From assembly GCA_910579935.1 (NCBI GenBank), contig CAJTVQ010000015.1, forward strand, positions 13,904 through 77,903: a DNA stretch of 64,000 nt, read 5' to 3'. The notes under the pieces are model-generated. The model was not told where the DNA came from. It saw only the letters and a program-made list of their open reading frames with translations, and did not search any database. The DNA is from an uncultured Lachnospiraceae bacterium (lineage in GTDB: Bacteria > Bacillota > Clostridia > Lachnospirales > Lachnospiraceae). Made by a program: the position numbers and the translations under genes. Below, in pieces: positions 52,600-61,203 of this stretch (position 1 is its first letter; each line of letters starts with the position of its first letter).

Positions 52600-52800
52600 A
52601 CTTACTGTCCGGGTATTTCGACTTGACGTTCCATTAACCGGCCTTCTCAGATATTCTCCAATGGCTTTTCCCAAAACTGTGGCGTTCGGTCAGGCTGATG
52701 GTGTTTTTGCATGTCTTACGGCGACGGGCTCGTACAGGATTTGCACCTGTTTCCCCGGACAATCCGGTTTCTATCATAATCTTTTGGAGACATTCCGTCA
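52600..52800 (-). ncRNA. Cobalamin riboswitch
   Basis: On the minus strand the leader has the AdoCbl core GGGAAACAGGTGCAAATCC followed by TGTACGAGCCCGTCGCCGTAA, matching the consensus GGGAA...GGUGxAAxUCC...CxGxCCC.CxxCxGUAA, and further 3' a degenerate B12 box AAGTCGAAATACCCGG. It precedes the DUF4430-ECF S-component genes, which fits feedback control of corrinoid uptake. Identified by consensus only; 5' boundary is approximate. Confidence 0.85.
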
Positions 52801-52870
52801 ATAGGATTATTTTGCAGCGGTTTAGGCAGACTGTTAGTTTTATTATTTTGAACGGGGTTGGCCGAAATGA

Positions 52871-52900
52871 TTGCGGTTTAGACGGGGAATATGGTATAAT
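52871..52900 (+). promoter_or_regulatory. Promoter of the thioesterase-cvfB unit
   Basis: TTGCGG at 52871-52876, an 18-nt spacer and TATAAT at 52895-52900, about 78 bp upstream of the start codon at 52978. Confidence 0.65.
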
Positions 52901-52977
52901 GTACGCGCAGACAATGAGTAGTGCGCGGACGTAAGACGGGAAGGAAGCAATACAGCACAGAAAGGCACGGTAACAGT

Positions 52978-53748
52978 ATGTATAAATTCAACAGCCGTAT
53001 ACGATACAGCGAGGTAGACAGCGCAGGGAAGCTGTCGTTGGAATCCCTGCTGGATTATTTTCAGGATTGTTCCACATTTCAATCGGAGGATTTAAATATA
53101 GGAGTGGAATATCTGAAAGAAAGGAATATGGCCTGGATCCTTTCTGCCTGGCAGATTGTGGTGGAGCGATATCCGAAGCTGGGTGAGACTGTATCAGTTG
53201 GCACGATACCTTATGATATAAAGAATTTTATAGGATACAGAAATTTTCTGATGGAAACGGAATCGGGAGAGTGTCTGGCATATGCTAATACCATGTGGAT
53301 GCTGATGGATATGGAAAAGATGAAGCCGGTGAGAGTCTGGCCGGAAATGCTGGAAGCGTATGAATTGGGGGAACGGCTGGAAATGGATTATGCGCCCCGC
53401 AGGATCAGGATTCCGCATGAAGAGGGGGCCGTGCAGGAATCACTACAGATCCGACATCATCACCTCGATACAAATCATCATGTGAATAACGGGCAGTATG
53501 TACGTATCGCCATGGATTATCTGCCGGAGGGATATGAGATTTGTCAGATGAGGGCGGAATATAAGAAACAGGCGCTGCTTGGCGATGAGATGTATCCTGT
53601 GGTCTATGCAGGAGATGCGGTTACGGTGGTTTCGCTGGATAATGGGGAAGGAGAAGCTTATTGTGTGGTAGAGTTCAGGCAGAAAATGGAGAATGGGAGC
53701 GAAAGGCAGCAGGCCCATTCTGTGGCAGCCGAAAGGGGTAAGTTATGA
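52978..53748 (+). CDS. Acyl-ACP thioesterase
   Basis: 256-aa double hot-dog thioesterase of the FatA/FatB-like family (acyl-ACP hydrolase, EC 3.1.2.14), releasing free fatty acids. The first hot-dog holds RIRYSEVDSAGKLSLESLLD and the second HHHLDTNHHVNNGQYVRIAMD with the conserved Asn-His-Cys-type active-site neighbourhood (NHHVNN). The ATG at 52978 matches the family start; upstream in-frame codons look non-coding. It overlaps cvfB by 4 bp. Confidence 0.9.
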   Translation: MYKFNSRIRYSEVDSAGKLSLESLLDYFQDCSTFQSEDLNIGVEYLKERNMAWILSAWQIVVERYPKLGETVSVGTIPYDIKNFIGYRNFLMETESGECLAYANTMWMLMDMEKMKPVRVWPEMLEAYELGERLEMDYAPRRIRIPHEEGAVQESLQIRHHHLDTNHHVNNGQYVRIAMDYLPEGYEICQMRAEYKKQALLGDEMYPVVYAGDAVTVVSLDNGEGEAYCVVEFRQKMENGSERQQAHSVAAERGKL

Positions 53749-54578
53749 TAAGATTAGGTGAGAAACAGGATTTGACAGTGGTGAAGACAGTGGATTTCGG
53801 AGTGTATCTGGCATCGGAAGAGGAGAAAGAAGAGAAGGTGCTCCTTCCCCGTAAGCAGGTGCCGGAGGGGACAGAGACGGGTGATGTGCTGCAGGTATTC
53901 GTTTACAGGGATTCCAGAGACCGTCTTATTGCCACGACGAATGAAGTGAAGCTGACTTTGGGTGAAGTGGCGCTTTTGAAAGTATCGCAGGTTGGGAAGA
54001 TCGGCGCCTTTTTGGACTGGGGGCTGGAAAAAGACTTGCTTTTACCATTTCGGGAACAGACAAAGCCGGTGCAGGAAGGTGAGGAATGTCTGGCGGCTCT
54101 TTATATAGATAAGAGCAACCGCCTGTGTGCAACGATGAAGCTGTATCCTTATCTGAAGACAGACGGGGATTATCGGAAAGACGACAGGGTCATGGGACGT
54201 GTGTATGAAATCAGCAGGAACTTCGGAGCGTTTGTGGCTGTGGACGATTTATATTCCGGATTGATTCCGATTCGGGAGATGTATGGGAAAATAGAAGTCG
54301 GGGATATGGTTGGGGCAAGGGTGACTGCTGTAAAAGAGGATGGGAAACTGGACCTCAGCATCAGGGAAAAGGCTTATCTTCAGATGGGAAAGGATGCCGA
54401 AGCGGTATTGGATGCGATCAGAAGCCATAATGGCGTACTGCCGTTTAATGATAAGGCAGCGCCTGAAGTAATTAAGAGCCAGATGCAGATGAGTAAGAAT
54501 GAGTTTAAACGAGCAGTGGGGCATCTGCTGAAAGAAAACCGGATCATCATCGGTGAAAAGAGTATACGGCTGAAATGA
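53745..54578 (+). CDS. cvfB: S1 RNA-binding protein CvfB-like
   Basis: 277-aa protein with three S1-type OB folds (about 1-65, 70-135, 145-210) and a C-terminal winged helix (LPFNDKAAPEVIKSQMQMSK, then EFKRAVGHLLKENRI). This matches Staphylococcus CvfB/YitL, an RNA-binding protein affecting virulence factor expression. RNA binding is inferred from the fold. It is translationally coupled to the thioesterase gene. Confidence 0.9.
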   Translation: MIRLGEKQDLTVVKTVDFGVYLASEEEKEEKVLLPRKQVPEGTETGDVLQVFVYRDSRDRLIATTNEVKLTLGEVALLKVSQVGKIGAFLDWGLEKDLLLPFREQTKPVQEGEECLAALYIDKSNRLCATMKLYPYLKTDGDYRKDDRVMGRVYEISRNFGAFVAVDDLYSGLIPIREMYGKIEVGDMVGARVTAVKEDGKLDLSIREKAYLQMGKDAEAVLDAIRSHNGVLPFNDKAAPEVIKSQMQMSKNEFKRAVGHLLKENRIIIGEKSIRLK

Positions 54579-54602
54579 CAGGCGGTAAAATGCATATTTT
54601 TC

Positions 54603-54631
54603 TTGCAATCGCTCTATGATATTAGTATAAT
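54603..54631 (+). promoter_or_regulatory. Promoter of the HPr-like gene and CPBP protease
   Basis: TTGCAA at 54603-54608, a 17-nt spacer and TATAAT at 54626-54631. Confidence 0.8.
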
Positions 54632-54696
54632 CATGAATTGAAACAGTAGCATATTATAAGATGAAAACAAAGCGGGAGACTTGAAAGGAGTCTGAA

Positions 54697-54930
54697 ATGA
54701 AAGTACAGAATATCAGAGATATTGATAAATTTTTTAAGGTAGTGGACAGCTGTGCCGGTAAAGTGGAATTGGTTACGGGAGAGGGAGACAGGCTGAACCT
54801 GAAATCGAAACTTTCCCAGTATGTATCCCTGGCAAATATTTTTTCCGACGGAACGATTGAAGAATTGGAATTAATTGCATATGAACCGGAAGATATTACA
54901 AGATTAGTGAACTTTATGATGGAGAGTTAA
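54697..54930 (+). CDS. Degenerate HPr-like small protein
   Basis: 77 aa. The central part (VELVTGEGDRLNLKSKLSQY, then VSLANIF) follows the HPr pattern around Ser46 (KS at 36-37 and SL after seven residues), and the ends match the alternating strand/helix order. No histidine occurs anywhere in the protein, so it cannot be a PTS phosphocarrier. Close relatives in Lachnospiraceae are usually hypothetical. It starts behind a good promoter and GAAAGGAG site, and the CPBP gene follows 8 bp later. Confidence 0.6.
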   Translation: MKVQNIRDIDKFFKVVDSCAGKVELVTGEGDRLNLKSKLSQYVSLANIFSDGTIEELELIAYEPEDITRLVNFMMES

Positions 54931-54938
54931 ATTTACGG

Positions 54939-55880
54939 ATGAACAGTAAAAAGATAAATTGGATTTTTTTGGCAATTATACTGATGCATTTTGCAGTAGT
55001 GGCAGTCATTACCCTGCTTGCCTGGCGTTATGCATTTATATTGGATATTGTTCCGAATTTTTTAATGAGCCAGAGCATCATATTGGTGCCGGCTCTTTTT
55101 GGGGTGCTTATTTCTAAGGAAAACCTGATCGGGCTGGCCGGTTTCCATAAGATAAAGATCTCTACCGTATTTAAGATTTTTCTTTTTACATTTCTTTCCA
55201 TGCCTCTGACCTCCCTGGTCAATATGATATCCATGCTGTTTGTTGATAACACGGTAGTGGCCATAAGCGGAGATGTGCTGGAAGTCCCTTTTCTTATTAT
55301 GCTGTTCATTATCGGAATTTTCGGTCCCTTTAGTGAGGAACTGGTATTCCGCGGGATCGTCTATCATGGGTATAAGAAGACGGGAACTGCGTTTTGCGCC
55401 ATGATTATGTCGGCTTTGCTGTTTGCGCTTATGCATATGAATTTTAATCAGGCGGCTTATGCTTTTGTGATAGGGTTAATCGTGGTCATGCTGGTGGAAG
55501 CTACCGGAAGTCTGTGGAGTTCCGTCATTTTCCATATGGTTTTTAATTCCCAGCAGGTGTGTCTGATGTATCTGTATGATGGGATGTCGCCCGGAGGCGG
55601 ACTGGAAGGGGCGGAAGAAATGCTCACAACAGACATGCTGCTGCTTGCAATAAGTGCCTGGCTACTGCTGGCTGCGGTATCGACTGCTTTGGCAGCCTGT
55701 GTTCTGGCATGGATCGCCAAGGGGGAAAGGCGCGAGGATGCCCTGCGCGCTGTTTGGAAGGACAGAAAAAAAGAAAACGCAAGACAAAACAGAATGGTTA
55801 CAATACCGCTTCTGGTAGCAATTGTACTTGCGCTTTCTTATATGAGTTTGGAAATTATACTGCCGCTTCTGCCCGCCTGA
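54939..55880 (+). CDS. CPBP-family intramembrane metalloprotease
   Basis: 313-aa polytopic membrane protein of the CAAX/ABI (CPBP, Rce1-like) family. The catalytic motif EELVFRG (E133-E134) lies in helix 4, H166 in LMHMNFNQAAYA, and a third motif HMVFNS follows, together forming the membrane-embedded metal site. About eight helices are seen. Substrates are unknown; members process peptides or confer bacteriocin immunity. The gene follows an HPr-like gene in the same operon. Confidence 0.88.
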   Translation: MNSKKINWIFLAIILMHFAVVAVITLLAWRYAFILDIVPNFLMSQSIILVPALFGVLISKENLIGLAGFHKIKISTVFKIFLFTFLSMPLTSLVNMISMLFVDNTVVAISGDVLEVPFLIMLFIIGIFGPFSEELVFRGIVYHGYKKTGTAFCAMIMSALLFALMHMNFNQAAYAFVIGLIVVMLVEATGSLWSSVIFHMVFNSQQVCLMYLYDGMSPGGGLEGAEEMLTTDMLLLAISAWLLLAAVSTALAACVLAWIAKGERREDALRAVWKDRKKENARQNRMVTIPLLVAIVLALSYMSLEIILPLLPA

Positions 55881-55905
55881 TACAGGGCAGTGTTCCGTGC
55901 ATTGT

Positions 55906-56094
55906 CTAAACAGACAAGTCAATATTGGCGCCTACTGCCGGATTTACGGATAATTCCATAGAGGACCTCATCATATCCACCATCTGGTCACCGGTAGATT
56001 CCATCATATCCAATGATTTGGATAGAAGCGCCACTCCGACATTGTTCATCGTCTGCGTTTGAGCGAGTGACATTGATAATTCAGGAATATTCAT
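55906..56094 (-). CDS. YjfB-family putative motility protein
   Basis: 62 aa, mostly one amphipathic helix: MNIPELSMSLAQTQTMNNVG, then VALLSKSLDMMESTG and the C-terminal NPAVGANIDLSV. This matches the YjfB family (putative motility protein, often in SigD or flagellar regulons). The start at 56094 follows GGAGGTGA. It has its own promoter (TTGCCA, 18 nt, TATACT; 56157-56128 on the minus strand). With the chemoreceptor at 12950 it suggests a motile organism. Confidence 0.82.
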   Translation of the reverse strand: MNIPELSMSLAQTQTMNNVGVALLSKSLDMMESTGDQMVDMMRSSMELSVNPAVGANIDLSV

Positions 56095-56242
56095 AACTCT
56101 CACCTCCGTTTTTTTCCTTATATTGCAAGTATATCATATTTTTGATATAATTGGCAAGTCAGTGGAAATACGGACTGTGTGCTGCTGTCCGGCCTTTACG
56201 GAATTTGCGGCCGCCGGACTCATGGATAGATTGGAATGAAAT

Positions 56243-56920
56243 ATGCAGAAAATAAATATATTGGGAATCGGGCTTACGGACTATTCGCTGAAGGAATCTT
56301 TGGTTCTGTTGGACAGATATGCCGGGAATGGAGGCCTGAATACCATTTTATACGTTACGACTCCCATGCTCATTAAGGCAGGGAGCGATGAGGAAGAGAG
56401 AAACAGCATAGAATCCATAGATATGACTTTGTGCGGGGATACGGATATCCTGCGTGTGGCCAAAATCGATTCGGCCGGAAGATTATACGAGGTGGAAAAC
56501 AGGGTCTTTTTTAAAGAGTTTCTTCGCCGGCTGGTGCAAAGCGGCAGGAAGGTGTACCTTTTGGATGATTCGGAGGAAGATATGGCACTGTTGAAAGAAC
56601 AGATGGAGTCATACCAAAGGGGAATCCTGATAGGAGGAAGCGATCTCCTGACTGAAAGCGACGAAGATATGGAAGAGATCATTAACAGAATAAATGACGT
56701 TGCGCCTGCTGCAATTATTTCCCGTATCTCGAATGGGAGGCAGGAGAAATACATGGCTCGTTTCAAGGCTTTGATCAATGCGGAGGTGTGGCTGGGTATT
56801 TCTAAGGATATGGCGTTGGGAACGGGGAAAAGATCATGGCGTAAAAAGGCGGTGGATAAGATTTACCGGATGATTTTCCACAGGCGTGTCAATCATTTCA
56901 AGGATGAAAACGGAGAGTAG
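56243..56920 (+). CDS. WecG/TagA/CpsF family glycosyltransferase
   Basis: 225-aa protein of the GT26 family (N-acetylmannosaminyl transferase type, as in TagA of wall teichoic acid synthesis). Family traits are the start INILGIGLTDYSLKE, the catalytic-region TPMLIKAG and CGDTDILRVAK in place of the usual DGxG-type block, YLLDDSEEDMALLKEQM, and the C-terminal basic amphipathic tail (KRSWRKKAVDKIYRMIFHRR). Several canonical residues differ, so the activity is uncertain. Confidence 0.75.
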   Translation: MQKINILGIGLTDYSLKESLVLLDRYAGNGGLNTILYVTTPMLIKAGSDEEERNSIESIDMTLCGDTDILRVAKIDSAGRLYEVENRVFFKEFLRRLVQSGRKVYLLDDSEEDMALLKEQMESYQRGILIGGSDLLTESDEDMEEIINRINDVAPAAIISRISNGRQEKYMARFKALINAEVWLGISKDMALGTGKRSWRKKAVDKIYRMIFHRRVNHFKDENGE

Positions 56921-56960
56921 GCAGATTTGGGATGGAGAACATTTCAAGTCTGCCTGTTTT
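56919..56960 (+). terminator. Terminator overlapping the WecG/TagA stop codon
   Basis: Stem AGGCAGATTTG / CAAGTCTGCCT (one G-U pair) followed by GTTTT. Confidence 0.75.
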
Positions 56961-57196
56961 ATGCATACAGGGCCAAAGGAAAACGGCAGCCGAAGCTGAC
57001 GGGTGCCCGGCGCCCGTGTTGGGGAAATGCGGAATATTAAAATTCTATAAAAATATAAAAAATACACAAATAGATAAGTGATGAGTATGGATTTTTTTGT
57101 GATTTTGAATTAAAATGAAAAGAGGGCGTAGAAAAAAGGATTTCTGCCAATATATAATATTGTATATTTTGCATGGGGGATAGGAGGAGAGGGGAT

Positions 57197-58285
57197 ATGA
57201 TTTCGAATCAGATACTGCAGAACACAATAGATGGTCTGAAAGCGATAGCACGTGTGGAATTATGTGTTATGGATACGGACGGCAAAGAAGTGGCTTCCAC
57301 GGCAGCCGATATGGAGAACTGTGCCAAAGCGGCGGTGGAATTTGCAGCTTCCCCGGCGGATTCCCAGGAAATACAGGGATATCGGTATTTTAAGATATTT
57401 GATGAACAGCAGCTGGAATATATTCTGATTGCCGGAGGCACCGGTGAGGATGTATATATATTGGGCAGAATGGCAGCATACCAGATACAGAGTCTTTTGG
57501 TGGCATATAAAGAACGTTTCGATAAAGACAATTTCATTAAGAATCTGCTGCTGGATAATCTTTTACTGGTGGATATTTACAGCAGGGCGAAGAAACTGCA
57601 TATCCAGACGGATGTAAAGCGTGTTGCCGTTATCATTGAGACAGAAAACAGCAAAGACAGCAATGTTTTGGAACTGATGCGTACATATTTTGGCAATAAT
57701 AGCAAAGATTTCATTACCGCAGTGGATGAGAATAATGTTATAGTAGTGAAGGAACTGTCGGAAGGGGAAGCGGGAAAAGAAGTGGAAAAAACTGCCAAAA
57801 GTGCAGAAAGCTACCTGCGCAAGGAAGGAATGCAGGGAATCCGTATTGCCTGCGGAACGGTAGTGGGTGAGATCAAAGAGGTGAGCCGCTCTTACAAAGA
57901 AGCGAAGATGGCGCTGGATGTCGGAAAGATTTTCTTTGATGAGAGGAATATTGTGGCATATAGTGAGCTGGGAATCGGACGTTTAATTTATCAGCTTCCG
58001 ATTCCGCTGTGCAAGATGTTTATCAAGGAAATTTTCGGCGGCAAAAGTCCGGATGATTTTGATGAAGAGACACTGACAACCATTAATAAATTTTTTGAGA
58101 ACAGCCTGAATGTGTCCGAAACGTCAAGACAGCTTTTCATTCACAGGAATACGCTGGTGTACCGGCTGGATAAGCTGCAGAAAAGTACCGGACTGGATCT
58201 TCGTGTTTTTGAGGATGCGATCACTTTTAAGATTGCGCTGATGGTTGTGAAATATATGAAATACATGGAAACTTTTGAATATTAG
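57197..58285 (+). CDS. CdaR/PucR-type transcriptional regulator
   Basis: 362-aa regulator. The N-terminal sensor (1-110) is followed by a GGDEF-like central region (about 130-260) and a C-terminal PucR-type HTH (about 300-355): NVSETSRQLFIHRNTLVYRL and DLRVFEDAITFKIAL. This is the sugar-diacid-regulator (CdaR) architecture. The start at 57197 follows GGAGGAGAGGGG. It is immediately upstream of ftsEX in the same direction, a neighbourhood recurrent in Lachnospiraceae; whether it controls that operon is unknown. Confidence 0.85.
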   Translation: MISNQILQNTIDGLKAIARVELCVMDTDGKEVASTAADMENCAKAAVEFAASPADSQEIQGYRYFKIFDEQQLEYILIAGGTGEDVYILGRMAAYQIQSLLVAYKERFDKDNFIKNLLLDNLLLVDIYSRAKKLHIQTDVKRVAVIIETENSKDSNVLELMRTYFGNNSKDFITAVDENNVIVVKELSEGEAGKEVEKTAKSAESYLRKEGMQGIRIACGTVVGEIKEVSRSYKEAKMALDVGKIFFDERNIVAYSELGIGRLIYQLPIPLCKMFIKEIFGGKSPDDFDEETLTTINKFFENSLNVSETSRQLFIHRNTLVYRLDKLQKSTGLDLRVFEDAITFKIALMVVKYMKYMETFEY

Positions 58286-58307
58286 TAATTTAGGTGGGTG
58301 AAATACA

Positions 58308-59054
58308 TTGACGGAAAAAGACAGAAAGAGACGAAGAGGGAAGAGAACGGTCGACTTAGGCAATGAGATTATTACGCTGGAAAATGTAAGCAAAGCATAT
58401 GCTACAGGTGCGCCGGCATTAAACGGTGTAAGTTTACATATTAACAGGGGAGAATTTGTTTTTATTGTAGGTGACAGCGGGTCCGGCAAGTCAACTTTAA
58501 TAAAGCTCCTTCTTCGCGAGCTGACGCCGACTTCGGGATATATTAATGTAATGGGATACGATCTGGTGAAGATCAGGCATAGGAAAATACCGAAATTCCG
58601 AAGGAATCTGGGAATCGTTTTTCAGGATTTCCGGCTTCTTAAGGACAGGAACGTTTATGAGAATGTGGCGTTTGCACAAAGGATCATACAGGTATCAAAT
58701 AAAGAGATCAAGAGAAATGTACCGAGTATCCTTGCTACAGTCGGACTGGCCGGCAAATATAAGGCGAAGCCGAGACAGCTTTCAGGCGGGGAACAGCAGA
58801 GGGTGGCGCTGGCAAGAGCTCTGATCAACAGGCCGACCATACTGCTGGCGGACGAACCTACGGGTAATCTGGATCCTAAGAATTCATGGGAAATCATGAA
58901 GCTGTTGGAGCAGATTAATGAAAATGGCACTACCGTCCTGGTCGTAACCCATAACAGGGAAATCGTTAATTCCATGCAGAAGCGGGTGGTCACGATGAAG
59001 AAGGGAATCATCGTAAGCGATGAGGAAAAAGGAGGCTACATCGATGAGGATTAG
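58308..59054 (+). CDS. ftsE: Cell division ATP-binding protein FtsE
   Basis: 248-aa ABC ATPase partner of FtsX. Walker A is GDSGSGKSTL (about 62-71), the signature is LSGGEQQRV and Walker B is ILLADEPTG. The N-terminal 20 residues (TEKDRKRRRGKRTVDLG) are an unusual basic extension compared with FtsE, which normally opens with the IxLENVSK motif. The start codon is TTG at 58308, since no in-frame ATG lies nearby. It overlaps ftsX. Confidence 0.94.
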   Translation: MTEKDRKRRRGKRTVDLGNEIITLENVSKAYATGAPALNGVSLHINRGEFVFIVGDSGSGKSTLIKLLLRELTPTSGYINVMGYDLVKIRHRKIPKFRRNLGIVFQDFRLLKDRNVYENVAFAQRIIQVSNKEIKRNVPSILATVGLAGKYKAKPRQLSGGEQQRVALARALINRPTILLADEPTGNLDPKNSWEIMKLLEQINENGTTVLVVTHNREIVNSMQKRVVTMKKGIIVSDEEKGGYIDED

Positions 59055-59940
59055 CACATTTTTTTACACGATAGGACAGGGGTTCCGCAATATTATACGG
59101 AATAAATGGTTTTCCCTGGCTTCCATAGCGACCATCGGAGCCTGTTTGTTCCTGTTCGGTTTGTTTTATGCAATTTTATCCAATTTTGAGCATATTGTTA
59201 AAAAGGCGGAAGAAGGGATCTATGTATCGGTATTTTTCCAGGAAGACACCAGTGATACGAGGATTGCGGAAATCGGCGATATGTTATGGAGACGGGTGGA
59301 AGTATCCGAAGTGGAGTTTGTATCTGCAGAGGAAGCATGGGAAGGATTCAAGGATGATTACCTGGGCGAGTATTCGGATGGCTTTACGGAGAATCCTTTG
59401 GCAAATTCGGCACATTACAAAGTATATCTGAGTGATGTATCCCTTCAGCCTGCACTCGTGACTTATCTTGAGTCCATAGAGGACATCCGGAGGGTAAACA
59501 AGTCCGAGATCACGGCCACGACTTTGAGCGGCATCAATGCGCTGATTGCCTATATTTCCATCGGAATTATCGCGATATTATTTGCTGTTTCCATTTTCCT
59601 TATCAGCAATACGGTTACGATAGGTATATCTGTCAGAAAAGAAGAAATAAATATTATGAAGTATATCGGCGCTACGGATTTCTTTGTCCGCTCGCCGTTT
59701 GTCATCGAAGGAATCCTGATCGGGATCATCGGTTCCCTGATTCCGATGGGAATCATTTATGTAATCTACAACAATGTCATATCCTATGTGACAGAGCGTT
59801 TTTCCATGCTCACCAAACTTTTGGATTTTCTTCCGGTGGAGACGATTTTCCATATTTTACTGCCGGTTTCCGTGGCTATGGGGGTGGGAATCGGCTTCCT
59901 CGGGAGCATTGTAACGGTAAGAAAGCATTTGCGGGTATAG
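59044..59940 (+). CDS. ftsX: Cell division protein FtsX
   Basis: 298-aa four-TM permease-like protein with an extracellular loop (about 45-170). The N-terminal RNIIRNKWFSLASIATIG and C-terminal KYIGATDFFVRSPFVIEG are family marks. FtsEX does not transport but activates periplasmic or extracellular murein hydrolases. The ATG at 59044 follows AGGAGG within the ftsE end. The M23 peptidase gene downstream is its probable client. Confidence 0.93.
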   Translation: MRISTFFYTIGQGFRNIIRNKWFSLASIATIGACLFLFGLFYAILSNFEHIVKKAEEGIYVSVFFQEDTSDTRIAEIGDMLWRRVEVSEVEFVSAEEAWEGFKDDYLGEYSDGFTENPLANSAHYKVYLSDVSLQPALVTYLESIEDIRRVNKSEITATTLSGINALIAYISIGIIAILFAVSIFLISNTVTIGISVRKEEINIMKYIGATDFFVRSPFVIEGILIGIIGSLIPMGIIYVIYNNVISYVTERFSMLTKLLDFLPVETIFHILLPVSVAMGVGIGFLGSIVTVRKHLRV

Positions 59941-59967
59941 GAAGGTATAGGAAGAAAGGCGCGGCAC

Positions 59968-61194
59968 ATGAGGAAGTGTAGGAAGTACATCTGCGGCATA
60001 CTCTGTATTTCGCTTATGGTATGTCTGGCAGGGGGGGAAGGTACGCCGGACAGGGTACAGGCGTCAGAACTGACGAATAATCTGATAAAAGAAAAAGAGG
60101 CGGAAATCAGTGACGCAAAGGAATTAAAAAATCAGCTGCAGTCGAATCTGACAGATATAAAGAAAGTAAAGGAAGAGCTGGAGGCATCGAAGGAAAATCT
60201 CAGACAGTATGTGGTACAGCTGGATGGGGAGCTGGAAACGATTCAGGAGAAAATAGAAGAACTGAAAGGAAAAATTTCAGACAAGGAAGATGAGATCACG
60301 CAGACAGAGGCAGAGCTGGAAGCGGCAATCGCAGATCAGGAAAACCAGTATGAGGCTATGAAGGAGCGTATCCGGTTCATGTATGAAAAAGGGGATAACC
60401 TGTACATGGAATTAATATTTTCCTCCGACAGTTTCGGAGATATGCTGAATAAAGCTGAGTATATTGAAATGCTTTCCGCATATGACCGGAAGATGCTGGA
60501 TCAGTATGTGGCGACAAGAAAGCTGATCGAACTGTACATGGAACAGCTGGAGGAAGACAGGGCGTATCTGGAGGAAGCGAAGGCCGGTGTGGAAAGTGAG
60601 GAAGCATCGCTGAATTCCCTGATCGATGAAAAGAAGAAAACCATTGAGCAGGTAAGCGACGATATTCAGGAAAAGGAAGCAGCGATTGCGGAATATGAAG
60701 CGGACATCAGGGAACAGAACGAGACGATCGCCATGCTGGAAAAGGTAGTAGCAGAAGAGAAAGCAAGGCTGGCGGAGGAAAGCAGAATCCGTTATGATGG
60801 CGGTATGTTTGCATGGCCCGCGCCATCTTATACGAGGATATCCGATGATTACGGAAACCGTATGCACCCGACCCTCCATGTGGAGAAGTTCCATAACGGG
60901 ATTGATCTGGCAGCACCGGGCGGCTCGCCGATTCTGGCGGCCTATGACGGAAAAGTGGTGGCTGCGGATTACAGCGGTTCCATGGGAAATTACATTATGA
61001 TAGACCATGGAGATGGGTTATATACGATTTATATGCATGCTTCTGCACTGTATGTTTCAAAAGGAACGTGGGTAAGCAAGGGGCAGAAAATAGCGGCAGT
61101 TGGTTCAACGGGGCGTTCTACCGGCAACCATCTCCACTTTAGCGTCAGGTTAAACGGCAGTTATGTCAGTCCGTGGAATTACATAAGCAAATAA
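59968..61194 (+). CDS. M23 peptidase with coiled coil (EnvC/PcsB-like, catalytically intact)
   Basis: 408 aa. Signal peptide (1-30), a long coiled coil (about 35-270) typical of FtsEX-regulated EnvC, and a C-terminal LytM domain (about 290-400). Unlike E. coli EnvC, the zinc ligands are kept: HNGIDLAAP (HxxxD) and HLHF (HxH), with a further His in YMHASAL. It can therefore be an active endopeptidase rather than an activator only. It sits between ftsX and ctp, so FtsEX control is likely. Confidence 0.9.
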   Translation: MRKCRKYICGILCISLMVCLAGGEGTPDRVQASELTNNLIKEKEAEISDAKELKNQLQSNLTDIKKVKEELEASKENLRQYVVQLDGELETIQEKIEELKGKISDKEDEITQTEAELEAAIADQENQYEAMKERIRFMYEKGDNLYMELIFSSDSFGDMLNKAEYIEMLSAYDRKMLDQYVATRKLIELYMEQLEEDRAYLEEAKAGVESEEASLNSLIDEKKKTIEQVSDDIQEKEAAIAEYEADIREQNETIAMLEKVVAEEKARLAEESRIRYDGGMFAWPAPSYTRISDDYGNRMHPTLHVEKFHNGIDLAAPGGSPILAAYDGKVVAADYSGSMGNYIMIDHGDGLYTIYMHASALYVSKGTWVSKGQKIAAVGSTGRSTGNHLHFSVRLNGSYVSPWNYISK

Positions 61195-61203
61195 TTTTTG
61201 GAG

